DNA from: JAPUEK01 sp963815355
GTDB lineage: Bacteria; Pseudomonadota; Alphaproteobacteria; Rhodobacterales; Rhodobacteraceae
Length of the DNA stretch: 64,000 bases
Assembly (NCBI GenBank): GCA_963815355.1
Contig: CAWFGJ010000013.1
Location: forward strand, 248,001-312,000
Direction: 5' to 3'
Of the stretch, positions 1-8,556 are shown in pieces. A model generated the notes under the pieces. The model did not search any database, was not told the origin of the DNA, and was given only the letters and a program-made list of their open reading frames with translations. The translations under genes were made by a program, and so were the position numbers. Position 1 is the first letter of the stretch, and every line of letters begins with the position of its first letter.

Positions 1-175
1 TGTGCAAAAGCGTCGATTTGCCCGCGCCTGAGGGGGCCACGAGGGCCACAACCTCGCCGCGTGCGACCTCCAGCGTGGCACCGCGCAGCACCACGACTTC
101 AGAGGCCAGCCCGTGATTGTAGACCTTCTCGATCCCGGCCAGTTCCAGCGCCCAACCCGCCTGCCGCTCATTCAT
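1..175 (-). CDS. lolD: LolD lipoprotein-export ABC ATPase, N-terminal fragment
   Basis: This is the first 58 codons of an ABC transporter ATPase; the rest lies beyond the left edge. The reading frame carries a Walker A motif, APSGAGKST, at residues 47-55, after an N-terminal strand typical of the MacB/LolD type. Its ATG at 173-175 overlaps the stop of the upstream lolC gene (ATGAATGA arrangement), so the two are translationally coupled. LolD powers release of outer-membrane lipoproteins from the inner membrane together with LolC/LolE. The assignment rests on the Walker A context and the lolC neighbour; the signature and Walker B motifs are outside the window. Confidence 0.85.
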   Translation of the reverse strand, partial: MNERQAGWALELAGIEKVYNHGLASEVVVLRGATLEVARGEVVALVAPSGAGKSTLLH

Positions 176-1454
176 AGCGCAAGGCCTCCACCGGGTTCAT
201 GCGGGCCGCCCGGCGCGCCGGGAAAATCGTGACCACAAAGGACAGGCCCAACGACAGCAGCACCGCCTTGGAGACATCCAGCGGCTGCAACTTGGCAGGC
301 AACGCGTAAATCCCCCGGATAGACGGGTCCCAAACGCCGCCGCCCGCCACGTAGTTCACGAAAGAAAAGATCGGGTCGATGTAGATCGCGAACAAGCAGC
401 CCAGTGCCACCCCCATCGCGGTGCCCACCACGCCCGTAAACGCCCCGCAAATGAAGAATATCCGCAAGATGGACCCCTCGGTCAGCCCCATAGTGCGAAG
501 AATGCCGATGTCGCGGCCCTTGTTTTTTACCAGCATGATCAGGCCCGAGATGATGTTCATCGCCGCGATCAGCACCAGAATGGACAGGATGATGAACATC
601 ACATTGTCTTCGATATCCAAGGCGCGCAGGAAAGACCCGGCCGAATCCCGCCATGTCCAAAGCAGGGCATCGTCGCCCCCCGCCGCCATCACTGCCTCGG
701 TATAGGCGTCGATGTTTTCGGGGTCTTTGACCATGACCTCAAACTCATCGGCCAGCCCCTCGCGGTTAAAGTAGCTCTGCGCTTCGGCAAAGGGCATGTA
801 GATGCGGGTGCGGTCGATGTCATAGCGCCCCGCGGTGAATACATAGACGACCTCATAGGCGTTGACCCGCGGGCTGGTGCCAAACGCGGTCTTGACCCCG
901 GTCGGCGCGATCAGCCGCAGCTTGTCGCCCACCGTCACGCCCAACTCCCGCGCAATGCCCGACCCAATGGCAATGCCGTTGCCGAACTGCTGGATGTCGC
1001 CATAGGCGTCGGCCCCCAGACCAACCCGCGGAATCGCCTCCAGATCGGCTTGGCGCATCCCAAAGACTTCGGCCCCCAGTGTGGTGCCCTGCCCGGTGGT
1101 CACCATGACCTGCCCCTTGATCATCGGAGCCGCCCGCGTCACCCCGGCAACCGCCCCAAGCCGCGCGGCAATCACATCAAAGTCGGCAAACCCCTTGATG
1201 CTTTGCCCCTCCGCATCCACCCGCCCGGCGGAATAGACCGTGACATGGGCATTGGCCCCAAGGATCGTGTCGACGAACTCGGCCCGAAACCCGGCGCGCA
1301 CGGCCAGGGTGGCAATCAACGCAAAAACCGCCAGCGTGATGCCGATCAGGCTGATCCAGGTCATCACCGACACGCCGCCCTCGGCACGCCGCGCGCGCAA
1401 ATAGCGCCACGCAATCATGAATTCGAACCGCGAAAAGGGGGAGGTGGTGGCCAA
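168..1454 (-). CDS. lolC: LolC/LolE-family lipoprotein-releasing permease
   Basis: About 428 residues. The N-terminus holds the family block RAEGGVSVMTWISLIGIT and a first membrane segment, followed by a large periplasmic MacB-like domain and three C-terminal membrane segments of the FtsX type, ending with PARRAARMNPVEALRYE. That architecture is the LolC/LolE permease that extracts lipoproteins from the inner membrane and passes them to LolA. The stop overlaps the start of lolD. No ATG precedes the conserved region except the one at 1418, which would cut into it; I chose the TTG at 1454 (protein MATTSPFSRFEF), and a further TTG lies at 1493. Alphaproteobacteria commonly have one LolC/E-type protein, so the C versus E label is nominal. 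Confidence 0.88.
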   Translation of the reverse strand: MATTSPFSRFEFMIAWRYLRARRAEGGVSVMTWISLIGITLAVFALIATLAVRAGFRAEFVDTILGANAHVTVYSAGRVDAEGQSIKGFADFDVIAARLGAVAGVTRAAPMIKGQVMVTTGQGTTLGAEVFGMRQADLEAIPRVGLGADAYGDIQQFGNGIAIGSGIARELGVTVGDKLRLIAPTGVKTAFGTSPRVNAYEVVYVFTAGRYDIDRTRIYMPFAEAQSYFNREGLADEFEVMVKDPENIDAYTEAVMAAGGDDALLWTWRDSAGSFLRALDIEDNVMFIILSILVLIAAMNIISGLIMLVKNKGRDIGILRTMGLTEGSILRIFFICGAFTGVVGTAMGVALGCLFAIYIDPIFSFVNYVAGGGVWDPSIRGIYALPAKLQPLDVSKAVLLSLGLSFVVTIFPARRAARMNPVEALRYE

Positions 1455-1542
1455 GGTTCTGCTCTTTCGTTTTGCCCGGCACCTTGAGGGCAACGGGGCG
1501 GGGCGTCAAGGGACCAGCCGGCACGCTCACCAAACCGTGCCG

Positions 1543-1761
1543 TCAGGCCCGCTTGCCCTTCAGCAACGCGACAATGGCCATCGCATGCCCGTGGCCAAGG
1601 CCATGCTCCGCCTTCAGCCAGTCGGTAATCTGCGTGGCCTTCACGCCTGCGGCTAACCCCTCGGACGTCGCAAAGCCCTTTTCCTCAGCCATCCGGCGAA
1701 ACGCCTCTGGCCCAAAGCCGGTCTTGGCCTCAATGTTGTCCAGATAGGCCTGAAAGCTCAT
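1543..1761 (-). CDS. DUF4287-like small protein
   Basis: A 72-residue protein beginning MSFQAYLDNIEAKTG, with the segment TQITDWLKAEHGLGHGHAMA that resembles the DUF4287 family of small helical proteins. Its ATG overlaps the stop codon of the ThuA-like gene upstream (ATGA at 1758-1761), so the pair is almost certainly one operon. No catalytic motif or signal peptide is visible. The function is unknown; members of this family are often found fused or adjacent to other small regulatory or stress domains. Confidence 0.75.
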   Translation of the reverse strand: MSFQAYLDNIEAKTGFGPEAFRRMAEEKGFATSEGLAAGVKATQITDWLKAEHGLGHGHAMAIVALLKGKRA

Positions 1762-2411
1762 GATTTCCGTGCCGCCCACAGCAAACCGCGCCGCAGCAGT
1801 TCCCGCGCCGGTCCGTGATCGATCACCGCCGCCTTGTGGCCCAGCGCGTTGTAATAGACCCGGCCCTTGCCCCAATGCTTGGAATAGACCACCGGCATCG
1901 CCACCGGCCCATTGGCGGAATGCGGCCCGGCAAAGACGGGAAAATCGGTCACCGCATGCACCTTCACCACCGGGTCCACATGCAGATAGTATTGTTCGGA
2001 CACAACGTCGAAATCCTCAATCCCCGCCACCAGAGGATCGTCAGACACCATCCGCACCCGGTACTGCACCCCGTCATTGCCCGGATGGGCCACCCATTGC
2101 GATCCGGTCATGAACTGCCACAACACGTCAGTGCGGAACGCGTCACACATCCCGCCATGACACCCGGCAAGCCCCACACCGCCCTCCACCGCCGCCGCGA
2201 CAGCCTCGGACTGCTCCTGCGCAATCGTGCTCATCGTCCAGACCGGCACAATCAGATCCAGCCCCGCCAAGCGCGCCGCGTCATCGAAACACGCCAGCGT
2301 GTCGGTCACTTCCACGCTTGCCCCCTCATCGCGCAACATCGACGCGAACAAGGCGGCCACCTTGTCAGGCTCATGCCCGTCCCATCCACCCCAGGTGATC
2401 AATGCCCGCAT
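1758..2411 (-). CDS. ThuA-like domain protein
   Basis: A 217-residue cytoplasmic protein with the glutamine-amidotransferase-like fold of the ThuA family. The visible signs are the N-terminal ITWGGWDGHEPDKVAALF, the GGVGLAGCHGG loop around residue 100 and the C-terminal block GKGRVYYNALGHK. ThuA proteins are linked to carbohydrate (trehalose-type) utilisation and typically sit beside sugar oxidoreductases, but no sugar gene is present here, so the substrate is unknown. The ATG at 2411 is preceded by AAGGA. The leader carries one copy of the dispersed repeat described at 2421-2473. Confidence 0.8.
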   Translation of the reverse strand: MRALITWGGWDGHEPDKVAALFASMLRDEGASVEVTDTLACFDDAARLAGLDLIVPVWTMSTIAQEQSEAVAAAVEGGVGLAGCHGGMCDAFRTDVLWQFMTGSQWVAHPGNDGVQYRVRMVSDDPLVAGIEDFDVVSEQYYLHVDPVVKVHAVTDFPVFAGPHSANGPVAMPVVYSKHWGKGRVYYNALGHKAAVIDHGPARELLRRGLLWAARKS

Positions 2412-2420
2412 CGCAATTCC

Positions 2421-2473
2421 TTCATCTTGGCCCAAATACTCTCGGGGGGTCAGGGGGGCAGACAGCCCCCCTG
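2421..2473 (-). repeat. Dispersed intergenic repeat, copy A, with GC hairpin
   Basis: Read on the minus strand, a perfect 9-bp stem (CAGGGGGGC / GCCCCCCTG, 2451-2473) is followed by GAGAGTATTTGGGCCAAGA and TGAA. The second part recurs at 29494, 38846, 53334 and 59946. This copy lies between the end of proS and the ThuA-like gene, so the hairpin could also terminate proS, although there is no T-tract. Confidence 0.7.
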
Positions 2474-2603
2474 CCTTGGCCCCAACTTTGCCCGACGCCG
2501 CAAGACCGTCAAGCACGCAAACCGTCAGGCACGCAAACTGGCCCACGCCCATGCAAAAGGGCGCGCCAGCCCGGCGCGCCCTGTCTTTGTGTCCGCGGCC
2601 GGA

Positions 2604-3941
2604 TCAGACCCCGGCGTAAATCTCAACCAGACGTGCCACGGCGGCCTCGGGGGCCAGCTCTTCGGAAAGACCTGTCCGGCGCGAGGTCAATTCGACCACC
2701 CCATTGGCCAGCCCGCGCGGCCCCACGGTGATCCGCCACGGCAGGCCGATCAGATCCATCGTGGCGAACTTGGCCCCCGCCCGCTCATCGCGGTCATCAT
2801 AGAGCGCTTCCAGACCCTTGGCCGACAGCGCCTTGTACAGGCTCTCGCACGCCGCATCCGCCGCCGCATCGCCCTGCTTAAGGTTCACAATCCCCACCGG
2901 GAAAGGCGTCACGCCTTCCGGCCAGATGATGCCCTTGTCGTCATGGCTGGCCTCAATGATCGCGCCCAGCAGACGGCTGACGCCGATCCCGTGGCTGCCC
3001 ATCTCGACCGGCACTTTAGAGCCATCGGCGGTGACCACGCTGGCCCCCATCGCTTCCGAGTATTTGGTGCCAAAATAGAAGATCTGTCCGACCTCGATCC
3101 CGCGCGCCACCTTGCGGCGCTCTTCGGGAATGGCGTCGAACAGGGCCGCGTCATGGGTCTCGTCTGTGCGGGCGTAAAGCGTGGTGAACTCTTTGCAGAC
3201 CGCGGCCACTTGCGCGCGGTCGTCGTAATCCACCTCACGGTTGCCCAGTTTCAACTCGGTCACTGCGCTGTCGAAGAACACTTCGGATTCGCCCGTGGCG
3301 GCCAGCACCAGAAACTCATGCGTATCGTCGCCGCCAATCGGGCCAGAGTCGGCCCGCATCGGGATCGCCGTCAGGCCCATGCGTTCATAGGTGCGCAGAT
3401 AGCTGACCATATGGCGGTTATAGGCGTGCAGTGCGCTCGCCTTGTCGACGTCAAAGTTATAGCCGTCTTTCATCAGGAATTCACGACCGCGCATCACGCC
3501 AAAGCGGGGGCGCATCTCGTCGCGGAACTTCCACTGGATGTGGTAAAGCGTGAGCGGCAGATCTTTGTAGCTGTTCACATGCGCACGGAAGATGTCGGTG
3601 ATCATCTCTTCGTTCGTGGGGCCATAGAGCATCTCGCGGTCTTGCCGGTCCTTGATCCGCAGCATCTCCTGACCGTAGTCGTCATAGCGCCCGCTTTCGC
3701 GCCACAGATCGGCAGGTTGCAAGGTCGGCATCAGCAGGGGAATGTGGCCCGCGCGCTCTTGCTCTTCGTTGACGATGGCCTGAATGCGGTTCAACACCCG
3801 CAGGCCCAGCGGCAGCCACGAATAGATGCCCGCCGCCTGCTGCTTGATCATCCCCGCGCGCAACATGTAGCGATGCGAGACGATCTGCGCCTCGGCGGGG
3901 TTTTCCTTCAGAACGGGCAGGAAATAACGGGTCAGACGCAT
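2604..3941 (-). CDS. proS: Prolyl-tRNA synthetase, short alphaproteobacterial type
   Basis: A 445-residue class II aminoacyl-tRNA synthetase that charges tRNA-Pro. Motif 2 is seen in QWKFRDEMRPRFGVMRGREF and motif 3 in GSHGIGVSRLLGAIIE; a C-terminal anticodon-binding domain follows. The protein is about 130 residues shorter than the E. coli enzyme because the INS editing domain between motifs 2 and 3 is replaced by a short segment, as is usual in this class. Misacylated Ala-tRNA-Pro therefore has to be cleared in trans. An ATG four codons upstream (3953) is in frame, but the ATG at 3941 fits the family N-terminus MRLTRYFLPVLKE and has GAGG at suitable spacing. Confidence 0.95.
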   Translation of the reverse strand: MRLTRYFLPVLKENPAEAQIVSHRYMLRAGMIKQQAAGIYSWLPLGLRVLNRIQAIVNEEQERAGHIPLLMPTLQPADLWRESGRYDDYGQEMLRIKDRQDREMLYGPTNEEMITDIFRAHVNSYKDLPLTLYHIQWKFRDEMRPRFGVMRGREFLMKDGYNFDVDKASALHAYNRHMVSYLRTYERMGLTAIPMRADSGPIGGDDTHEFLVLAATGESEVFFDSAVTELKLGNREVDYDDRAQVAAVCKEFTTLYARTDETHDAALFDAIPEERRKVARGIEVGQIFYFGTKYSEAMGASVVTADGSKVPVEMGSHGIGVSRLLGAIIEASHDDKGIIWPEGVTPFPVGIVNLKQGDAAADAACESLYKALSAKGLEALYDDRDERAGAKFATMDLIGLPWRITVGPRGLANGVVELTSRRTGLSEELAPEAAVARLVEIYAGV

Positions 3942-4183
3942 GGCAGGCCTCATGAAACGGGATTTGCAGCGTTCCTAGCGGGAACGGGCGTCCCCGGCAA
4001 GAACTGCCGCGCCAAGCGGCCGTTTGCGGCGTTGGGTGCCGCTGTGTGGGGGGGCGTCGGGCCCATGCCTGCGATCCGATGGCCCCCCGCCCTTCCGGGC
4101 AAAGGTCCGCTCCCCACCACGGCGGGCCGATTCGGCGCGATACTTATTGACGGTGGCGCAGGGATTGTCGCCAAATGCCCGCC

Positions 4184-4267
4184 TGGTACCCGCGGCCGGA
4201 CTCGAACCGGCACGGCCGAAGCCTAGGGATTTTAAGTCCCTTGTGTCTACCATTCCACCACGCGGGC
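4184..4267 (-). tRNA. tRNA-Leu (anticodon UAA)
   Basis: The minus strand folds as a class II tRNA. The acceptor stem GCCCGCG pairs with CGCGGGT, the anticodon stem GGGA/TCCC holds the loop CTTAAAA giving anticodon TAA, there is a long variable arm, and the T-arm contains GGTTCGAGTCC. The 3' CCA is encoded. The long variable arm and the anticodon both indicate leucine. Confidence 0.95.
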
Positions 4268-4410
4268 GGGCGCGGCCACCATAGCTTGCGGCGCGGCAGG
4301 GTAAAGACCCGGCGCGCGCGTTTGACACTCTTGCGAGCGGACCGCATTCTGGGGCGCCGTTTTCTGGGACCCTGTCACCCGCCTCATCCCCCGGACCCCT
4401 GTGAGAGCCT

Positions 4411-5562
4411 ATGCGCCTTATTCTCCTCTTGCTTGCCCTTGCCGCCCCTGCCCAGGCCCGCGAGATCAGCGGCATGGTTGCGCCGCCCGGCACCGCCGCG
4501 GCTGGCGATGAGCTGGTGATCGACCTGCGCGCCGAGGGCGTGGTTGTTGCTGAGGAACGCCACCCGCTGACAGACCCCGCCTTTACGCTCACGACAGACA
4601 AGACCGGACCGCTGACCCTGCATGTCGCGGTCTTTGCCGCGGGCAAACCCGTCTGGACTGCGTCCACCGCCCCTTTGCCCCCCGGAAACGATCCGGTGGC
4701 CCTGGAGCCGATCCCGCTTTTCCGGGCGTTAGAGTTTGGCTTTGCCCGGCCGTGGCGCTGTGGGGCGCTGCGCCTATCCGTCACCGACCTGCCCGATGGG
4801 GGTTTGCAGCTGCGCCACAATGGCAAGACCGCGTTTCTGGCCAAGGACGCGACCGGCTTTGTCGATGCGGCCACGCGCTTTACCCCAAAGGGCAACCGGG
4901 CGACGCTGCACCTTGGCGATGACCTTTTGCCCGAATGTGTGCCGCTGATCGGGCTTGGGCCGCTGCCCCTGACCGCACGCGGACAGGAACCCGGATTTGT
5001 TCTGGCCCTTGCCCGCCAAGGGGCGACGTTTTCCTCGGAACAGGGCGAGACGCTTGCAGTGCCGCTTGCGGCCCCTTTGCTGACGCCCGAAGGGGCGGTT
5101 CTGAAACTGGCCCCTGATCTGACGGTCGTTGTCAGCGAAACGCTGTGCCATGACGCGGCGACCGGCCTGCCTTACCCGGTTTCCGTGACGATCAACCGGG
5201 AGGATGGCAGTTTTGCAGGCTGCGGCGGTGACCCGTTGGCCCTGCTGCAAGGCGATTGGGTTGTGACCGAGATTGACGGAACCACCCCGCCCCCGAACGC
5301 AGAAACCACCCTGTCCGTGTCGGGAAGCCGGGTCGCGGGGGTCAGCGCCTGCAACCGCTACACAGGCACGCTTGTTCTGAGCGCCCAAGGGCTAAGCCTG
5401 CCGCGCCTGACCACGACGCGCATGGCCTGCGCGCCAGAGCTTGCACAGGTGGAGGCGCGCTTTTTGCAGACAATGGCCGCAGTGACAGGGTTTGACCTTG
5501 ACCCCGACGGCACGCTGACACTGCTGCAACAGGACCGCCCGGTTTTGCGTGCGCGGCCCTAG
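4411..5562 (+). CDS. Exported protein with YbaY-like and META (HslJ) domains
   Basis: 383 residues with a clear signal peptide (MRLILLLLALAAPAQA). The first roughly 90 residues, starting EISGMVAPPGTAAAGDELV, resemble the YbaY/YscW-type beta-sandwich. The last 110, beginning LLQGDWVVTEIDG and containing GVSACNRYTG and TTRMACAPE, form a META/DUF306 domain like that of HslJ. A cysteine-containing central region is unassigned. Such proteins are periplasmic or outer-membrane associated; HslJ is linked to novobiocin tolerance in E. coli, but no specific function can be claimed here. The gene stands alone between tRNA-Leu and the CoA-transferase pair. Confidence 0.75.
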   Translation: MRLILLLLALAAPAQAREISGMVAPPGTAAAGDELVIDLRAEGVVVAEERHPLTDPAFTLTTDKTGPLTLHVAVFAAGKPVWTASTAPLPPGNDPVALEPIPLFRALEFGFARPWRCGALRLSVTDLPDGGLQLRHNGKTAFLAKDATGFVDAATRFTPKGNRATLHLGDDLLPECVPLIGLGPLPLTARGQEPGFVLALARQGATFSSEQGETLAVPLAAPLLTPEGAVLKLAPDLTVVVSETLCHDAATGLPYPVSVTINREDGSFAGCGGDPLALLQGDWVVTEIDGTTPPPNAETTLSVSGSRVAGVSACNRYTGTLVLSAQGLSLPRLTTTRMACAPELAQVEARFLQTMAAVTGFDLDPDGTLTLLQQDRPVLRARP

Positions 5563-5643
5563 GGCAAAATGCTGCACTGCGGAATTGACAGTCCGAAACA
5601 CTGCGCCTCATATGCAACGCGAGAGTTTGCAGGGGGGCTACCG

Positions 5644-6345
5644 ATGAAGAAAATCTATCCCGACGCCAAATCGGCGCTTGAGGGATTGTTGTTTGATGGA
5701 ATGCTGATCGCTTCGGGGGGCTTTGGCCTTTGCGGCATTCCCGAACTGCTGATCGCTGCAATCCGCGATGCGGGCACCAAGAACCTGACGATTGCCTCCA
5801 ATAACGCGGGCGTGGATGGGTTCGGGCTTGGCCAGTTGCTGGAGACGCGGCAGGTCAAGAAGATGATCTCATCCTATGTCGGGGAAAACGCCGAGTTCAT
5901 GCGCCAATACCTTTCGGGCGAGTTGGAGCTTGAATTCAACCCCCAAGGCACCCTTGCCGAGCGGCTGCGGGCGGGCGGCGCGGGGATTCCCGGATTTTAC
6001 ACCGCAACCGGCGTGGGCACCGTGATTGCCGAGGGCAAAGAGCATCACGACTTTAACGGCAAGACCTATATTCTTGAAACCGGGATCGTGGCGGACCTTG
6101 CCATCGTCAAGGCGTGGAAGGCCGACCCGTCGGGCAATCTGGTGTTCCGCAAGACCGCGCGTAACTTCAACCCTCCGGCTGCCACCTCGGGCAAGGTCTG
6201 CGTTGTTGAGGTTGAGGAAATCGTGCCACTGGGCGCGCTTGACCCTGACACCATCCACCTGCCCGGCATCTATGTGCACCGAATCGTTCAGGGCCAGCAC
6301 GAGAAGCGCATCGAAAACCGCACCACCCGCAAGAAGGAGGCCTGA
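5644..6345 (+). CDS. scoA: 3-oxoacid CoA-transferase-type subunit A
   Basis: 233 residues, the alpha subunit of a family I CoA transferase. The start MKKIYPDAKSALEGL, the glycine-rich block ASGGFGLCGIPE near residue 25 and the LETGIVADLAIVKAWKAD segment are family landmarks. With subunit B it moves CoA between succinyl-CoA and a 3-oxoacid such as acetoacetate. The ATG at 5644 is preceded by a GGGGGG-rich ribosome-binding site. The stop lies three bases before the start of subunit B, so the two are co-translated in equal amounts. Confidence 0.92.
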   Translation: MKKIYPDAKSALEGLLFDGMLIASGGFGLCGIPELLIAAIRDAGTKNLTIASNNAGVDGFGLGQLLETRQVKKMISSYVGENAEFMRQYLSGELELEFNPQGTLAERLRAGGAGIPGFYTATGVGTVIAEGKEHHDFNGKTYILETGIVADLAIVKAWKADPSGNLVFRKTARNFNPPAATSGKVCVVEVEEIVPLGALDPDTIHLPGIYVHRIVQGQHEKRIENRTTRKKEA

Positions 6346-6348
6346 GCC

Positions 6349-6978
6349 ATGGCATGGGACCGCAATCAGATGGCCGAACGGGCCGGACGTGAGTTGCAGG
6401 ATGGTTGGTATGTGAACCTCGGCATCGGGATTCCGACGCTGGTGGCGAACTATATTCCGCAGGGGGTCAATGTGACCCTGCAATCGGAAAACGGGATGCT
6501 CGGCATGGGCCCCTTCCCGGTGGAAGGCGAAGAAGACGCCGACCTGATCAACGCCGGCAAGCAGACCATCACCGAACTGCCGCAGACCGCTTACTTCGAC
6601 AGCGCCCAGTCTTTTGCGATGATCCGGGGCGGCAAGATCGCCATGGCAATTCTTGGCGCGATGGAAGTGGCAGAAAACGGCGATCTGGCCAACTGGATGA
6701 TTCCGGGCAAGCTGGTCAAGGGCATGGGCGGGGCGATGGATCTGGTGGCCGGAGTGGGCCGGGTGGTGGTGGTGATGGACCACGCCTCCAAGCATGGCGA
6801 ATCCAAAGTGCTGAAGGCGTGCACCCTGCCGTTGACCGGTCAGGGCGTGGTGGACCGCATCATCACCAACCTTGGGGTGTTGGATGTCGTGCCCGGTGGC
6901 CTGCGTATTGTTGAATGCGCCGAGGGCGTCACCGAAGCAGAGCTGCGCGCCGCGACCGACGCGACGATCGTTGATTAA
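6349..6978 (+). CDS. scoB: 3-oxoacid CoA-transferase-type subunit B
   Basis: 209 residues, the beta subunit that provides the catalytic glutamate. Glu47 in LQSENGMLGMGPFP is the residue expected to form the glutamyl-CoA thioester intermediate. The GIGIPTLV loop and the C-terminal EAELRAATDATIV also match the family. It follows scoA directly and is followed by a stem-loop terminator at 6990-7019. The pair probably serves ketone-body or polyhydroxybutyrate breakdown through acetoacetate; the exact acyl substrate cannot be read from sequence. Confidence 0.92.
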   Translation: MAWDRNQMAERAGRELQDGWYVNLGIGIPTLVANYIPQGVNVTLQSENGMLGMGPFPVEGEEDADLINAGKQTITELPQTAYFDSAQSFAMIRGGKIAMAILGAMEVAENGDLANWMIPGKLVKGMGGAMDLVAGVGRVVVVMDHASKHGESKVLKACTLPLTGQGVVDRIITNLGVLDVVPGGLRIVECAEGVTEAELRAATDATIVD

Positions 6979-6989
6979 GACCCGCCGCG

Positions 6990-7019
6990 AAACGGGTGGC
7001 CGCAAGGGCCGCCCTGTTT
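6990..7019 (+). terminator. Stem-loop terminator after scoAB
   Basis: The inverted repeat AAACGGGTGGCC / GGGCCGCCCTGTTT with a GCAA loop sits 12 bp after the scoB stop. The flanking A and T bases extend the stem, giving an intrinsic-type terminator usable in either direction. Confidence 0.65.
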
Positions 7020-7050
7020 CCCAGCGGCAAAGCGCTGTGTGCGTGCTGGC

Positions 7051-7087
7051 TTAGGCGATGACCAAGCCCGGTCTGGTGATCGCCTAA
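7051..7087. repeat. 37-bp near-perfect inverted repeat between convergent genes
   Basis: TTAGGCGATGACCA (7051-7064) and TGGTGATCGCCTAA (7074-7087) match as inverted arms at 13 of 14 positions around a 9-base centre. It lies between the scoAB terminator and the 3' end of the lytic transglycosylase gene. It may terminate the minus-strand transcript, but it lacks a T-tract and could instead be a protein-binding palindrome. Confidence 0.6.
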
Positions 7088-7129
7088 GATGCCGCGATAC
7101 GCGCCGGGCTTGGCGGCCCTGCCCCGTGA

Positions 7130-7999
7130 TCAGCCGCCCGCCGCGATGACCTTGAACACACAAGGATCTGTCACCAACTCGGGCGGGGTCTGGCAGAGCC
7201 CTTGGGCGACTTGCCATGCGGCCAGCACCTTGGGCACATAGTCGCGGGTCTCGGCAAAGGGCGGAATGCCCGCGTTGGCGTCCACCGCGCCCTCACCTGC
7301 ATTATAGGCGGCCAGCACCATCAAGGGGTCACGGTCGAACCGCTTCATCAGCCAATCAAGATACGCGACGCCGCCCTTGATGTTTTGCGAGGCGTCGGTG
7401 GAATCGCTGACGCCAAACCGCGCGGCGGTGTCCGGGATCAATTGCATCAACCCCGTCGCCCCTGCGCTTGAGACAGCCTCGGGCCGCCCCGCGCTTTCAA
7501 TGCCGATCACCGCCAGAACCAAGGCGGGCGACACATTGGTGCCGATCGTGGCCTTCAGAATGTCAGTGCCGTATTTAGAGGCGATTTCCTGCATGTGCTG
7601 CATCCGCGGTGCGGTGACTTGCGCCCCGGCGGGCCCTTGCGACAGCATCGCCATCGCCATCGGGAACCGTCCCGAGGCCTGATCCTTTTGCGTCGGCACC
7701 TGATCCCAGAACCAGGCGTATTGCGCGGTGCTGGGGGTGGCGGACGGCGCGCCGAGCGGACCGGGGGCCGGGGCTTCGGTGGCAAGGTCAACACGCGGCG
7801 TCACCTTTGGGGCCAGCGCCAGCAGGCGTGCTTGCTCTGCCGGATCAATCTGCACGGTAATCCGCTTGCCCGGCAGCCCACTTGCCACCTTGATCCGGCG
7901 GAAACTGAAATCGCGGTCGCCCGACAATGCTTCGCCTGCGGCCCCAAAGGGCACGGCTATGGAAAGGCTCGCGCTGATAATGCCTGCTAAAAATCGCAT
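7130..7999 (-). CDS. Lytic murein transglycosylase (SLT domain)
   Basis: 289 residues. The chosen ATG at 7999 gives a signal peptide (MRFLAGIISASLSIAVPFG); earlier in-frame starts would add a long, unlikely N-terminal extension. The C-terminal half is an SLT/LT domain, with the catalytic glutamate in GIESAGRPEAVSSAGATGLM, then QLIPDTAARFGV and NIKGGVAYLDWL, and finally LAAYNAGEGAV. Such enzymes cleave the peptidoglycan glycan strand to give 1,6-anhydromuramic ends. It lies back-to-back with the tad locus, so it could help open the wall for pilus assembly, but that is inference from position only. Confidence 0.88.
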   Translation of the reverse strand: MRFLAGIISASLSIAVPFGAAGEALSGDRDFSFRRIKVASGLPGKRITVQIDPAEQARLLALAPKVTPRVDLATEAPAPGPLGAPSATPSTAQYAWFWDQVPTQKDQASGRFPMAMAMLSQGPAGAQVTAPRMQHMQEIASKYGTDILKATIGTNVSPALVLAVIGIESAGRPEAVSSAGATGLMQLIPDTAARFGVSDSTDASQNIKGGVAYLDWLMKRFDRDPLMVLAAYNAGEGAVDANAGIPPFAETRDYVPKVLAAWQVAQGLCQTPPELVTDPCVFKVIAAGG

Positions 8000-8358
8000 C
8001 TCGTTGGATGCCCGCTGCTGCTCTTGTTGGTGCCAACTTCGCAGAGTAGCGGCCTGTTGGCTATGCAATTGACCGCCAATCAAGGCATTTTCGCCAGAAT
8101 TGACCTTAAGGTCACGGTCTGGCGCCGCGCGCACAGCGTAAAAACGGGCAATTTTTGGTTTTGTTTTGTTGTATTTCAATAGCTTAAGCTGCATCCGCCA
8201 ATAAATTGCGAATTTGTTAAAACCGCCACATGCCTTCCCCACTCCCGCCATGAATCCCCGGCTATATGCCCTCAAGCCGCAAGGGGATGCTGAGGAACAG
8301 AGGCCCAGCATCAGACCCAACCGGCGGATCAGAGCAACTCCCAGGAAAGGGTAACGAC
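8000..8358. other. Divergent intergenic region upstream of transglycosylase and flp1
   Basis: No gene is seen in these 359 bp. The central part (about 8135-8225) is AT-rich for this genome and probably holds the promoters of both divergent transcripts. From about 8250 the sequence belongs to the first flp module, whose leader is repeated upstream of flp2 and flp3. Confidence 0.5.
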
Positions 8359-8556
8359 ATGAAATTCTTCAAACTCTTCAAGTCCTTCAAAAACGACGAA
8401 TCCGGTGCTGTGACCGTTGACTGGGTCGTGCTGACCGCCGCTATCGTTGGCCTCGGCATGGTCGTGATGGGCACCGTTGGCCAGGGCATCGAAGACCTCG
8501 GCACCGCCATCGTTGACGATCTGGACGGCCGTAGCTCGGGCTACGAAAACCAGTAA
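8359..8556 (+). CDS. flp: Flp-type pilin, copy 1
   Basis: A 65-residue Flp prepilin, the structural subunit of the Tad pilus. A basic leader (MKFFKLFKSFKNDESG) precedes the expected prepilin-peptidase site after Gly16, and the mature chain starts AVTVDWVVLTAAIVGLG, forming the hydrophobic assembly helix. The usual Glu5-Tyr6 pair of Flp pilins is Asp-Trp here. The C-terminus is hydrophilic and ends RSSGYENQ. The protein is identical to copy 2 although several codons differ. AAAGGG precedes the ATG; an upstream in-frame start would give no sensible leader. Confidence 0.93.
   Translation: MKFFKLFKSFKNDESGAVTVDWVVLTAAIVGLGMVVMGTVGQGIEDLGTAIVDDLDGRSSGYENQ

Noticed and set aside
1815..4226. A very long plus-strand open frame (about 800 codons) opposite proS and the ThuA-like gene.
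   Set aside because: It is antisense to two well-identified genes, has no recognisable domain and an unnatural His/Arg/Pro composition typical of GC-rich shadow frames.
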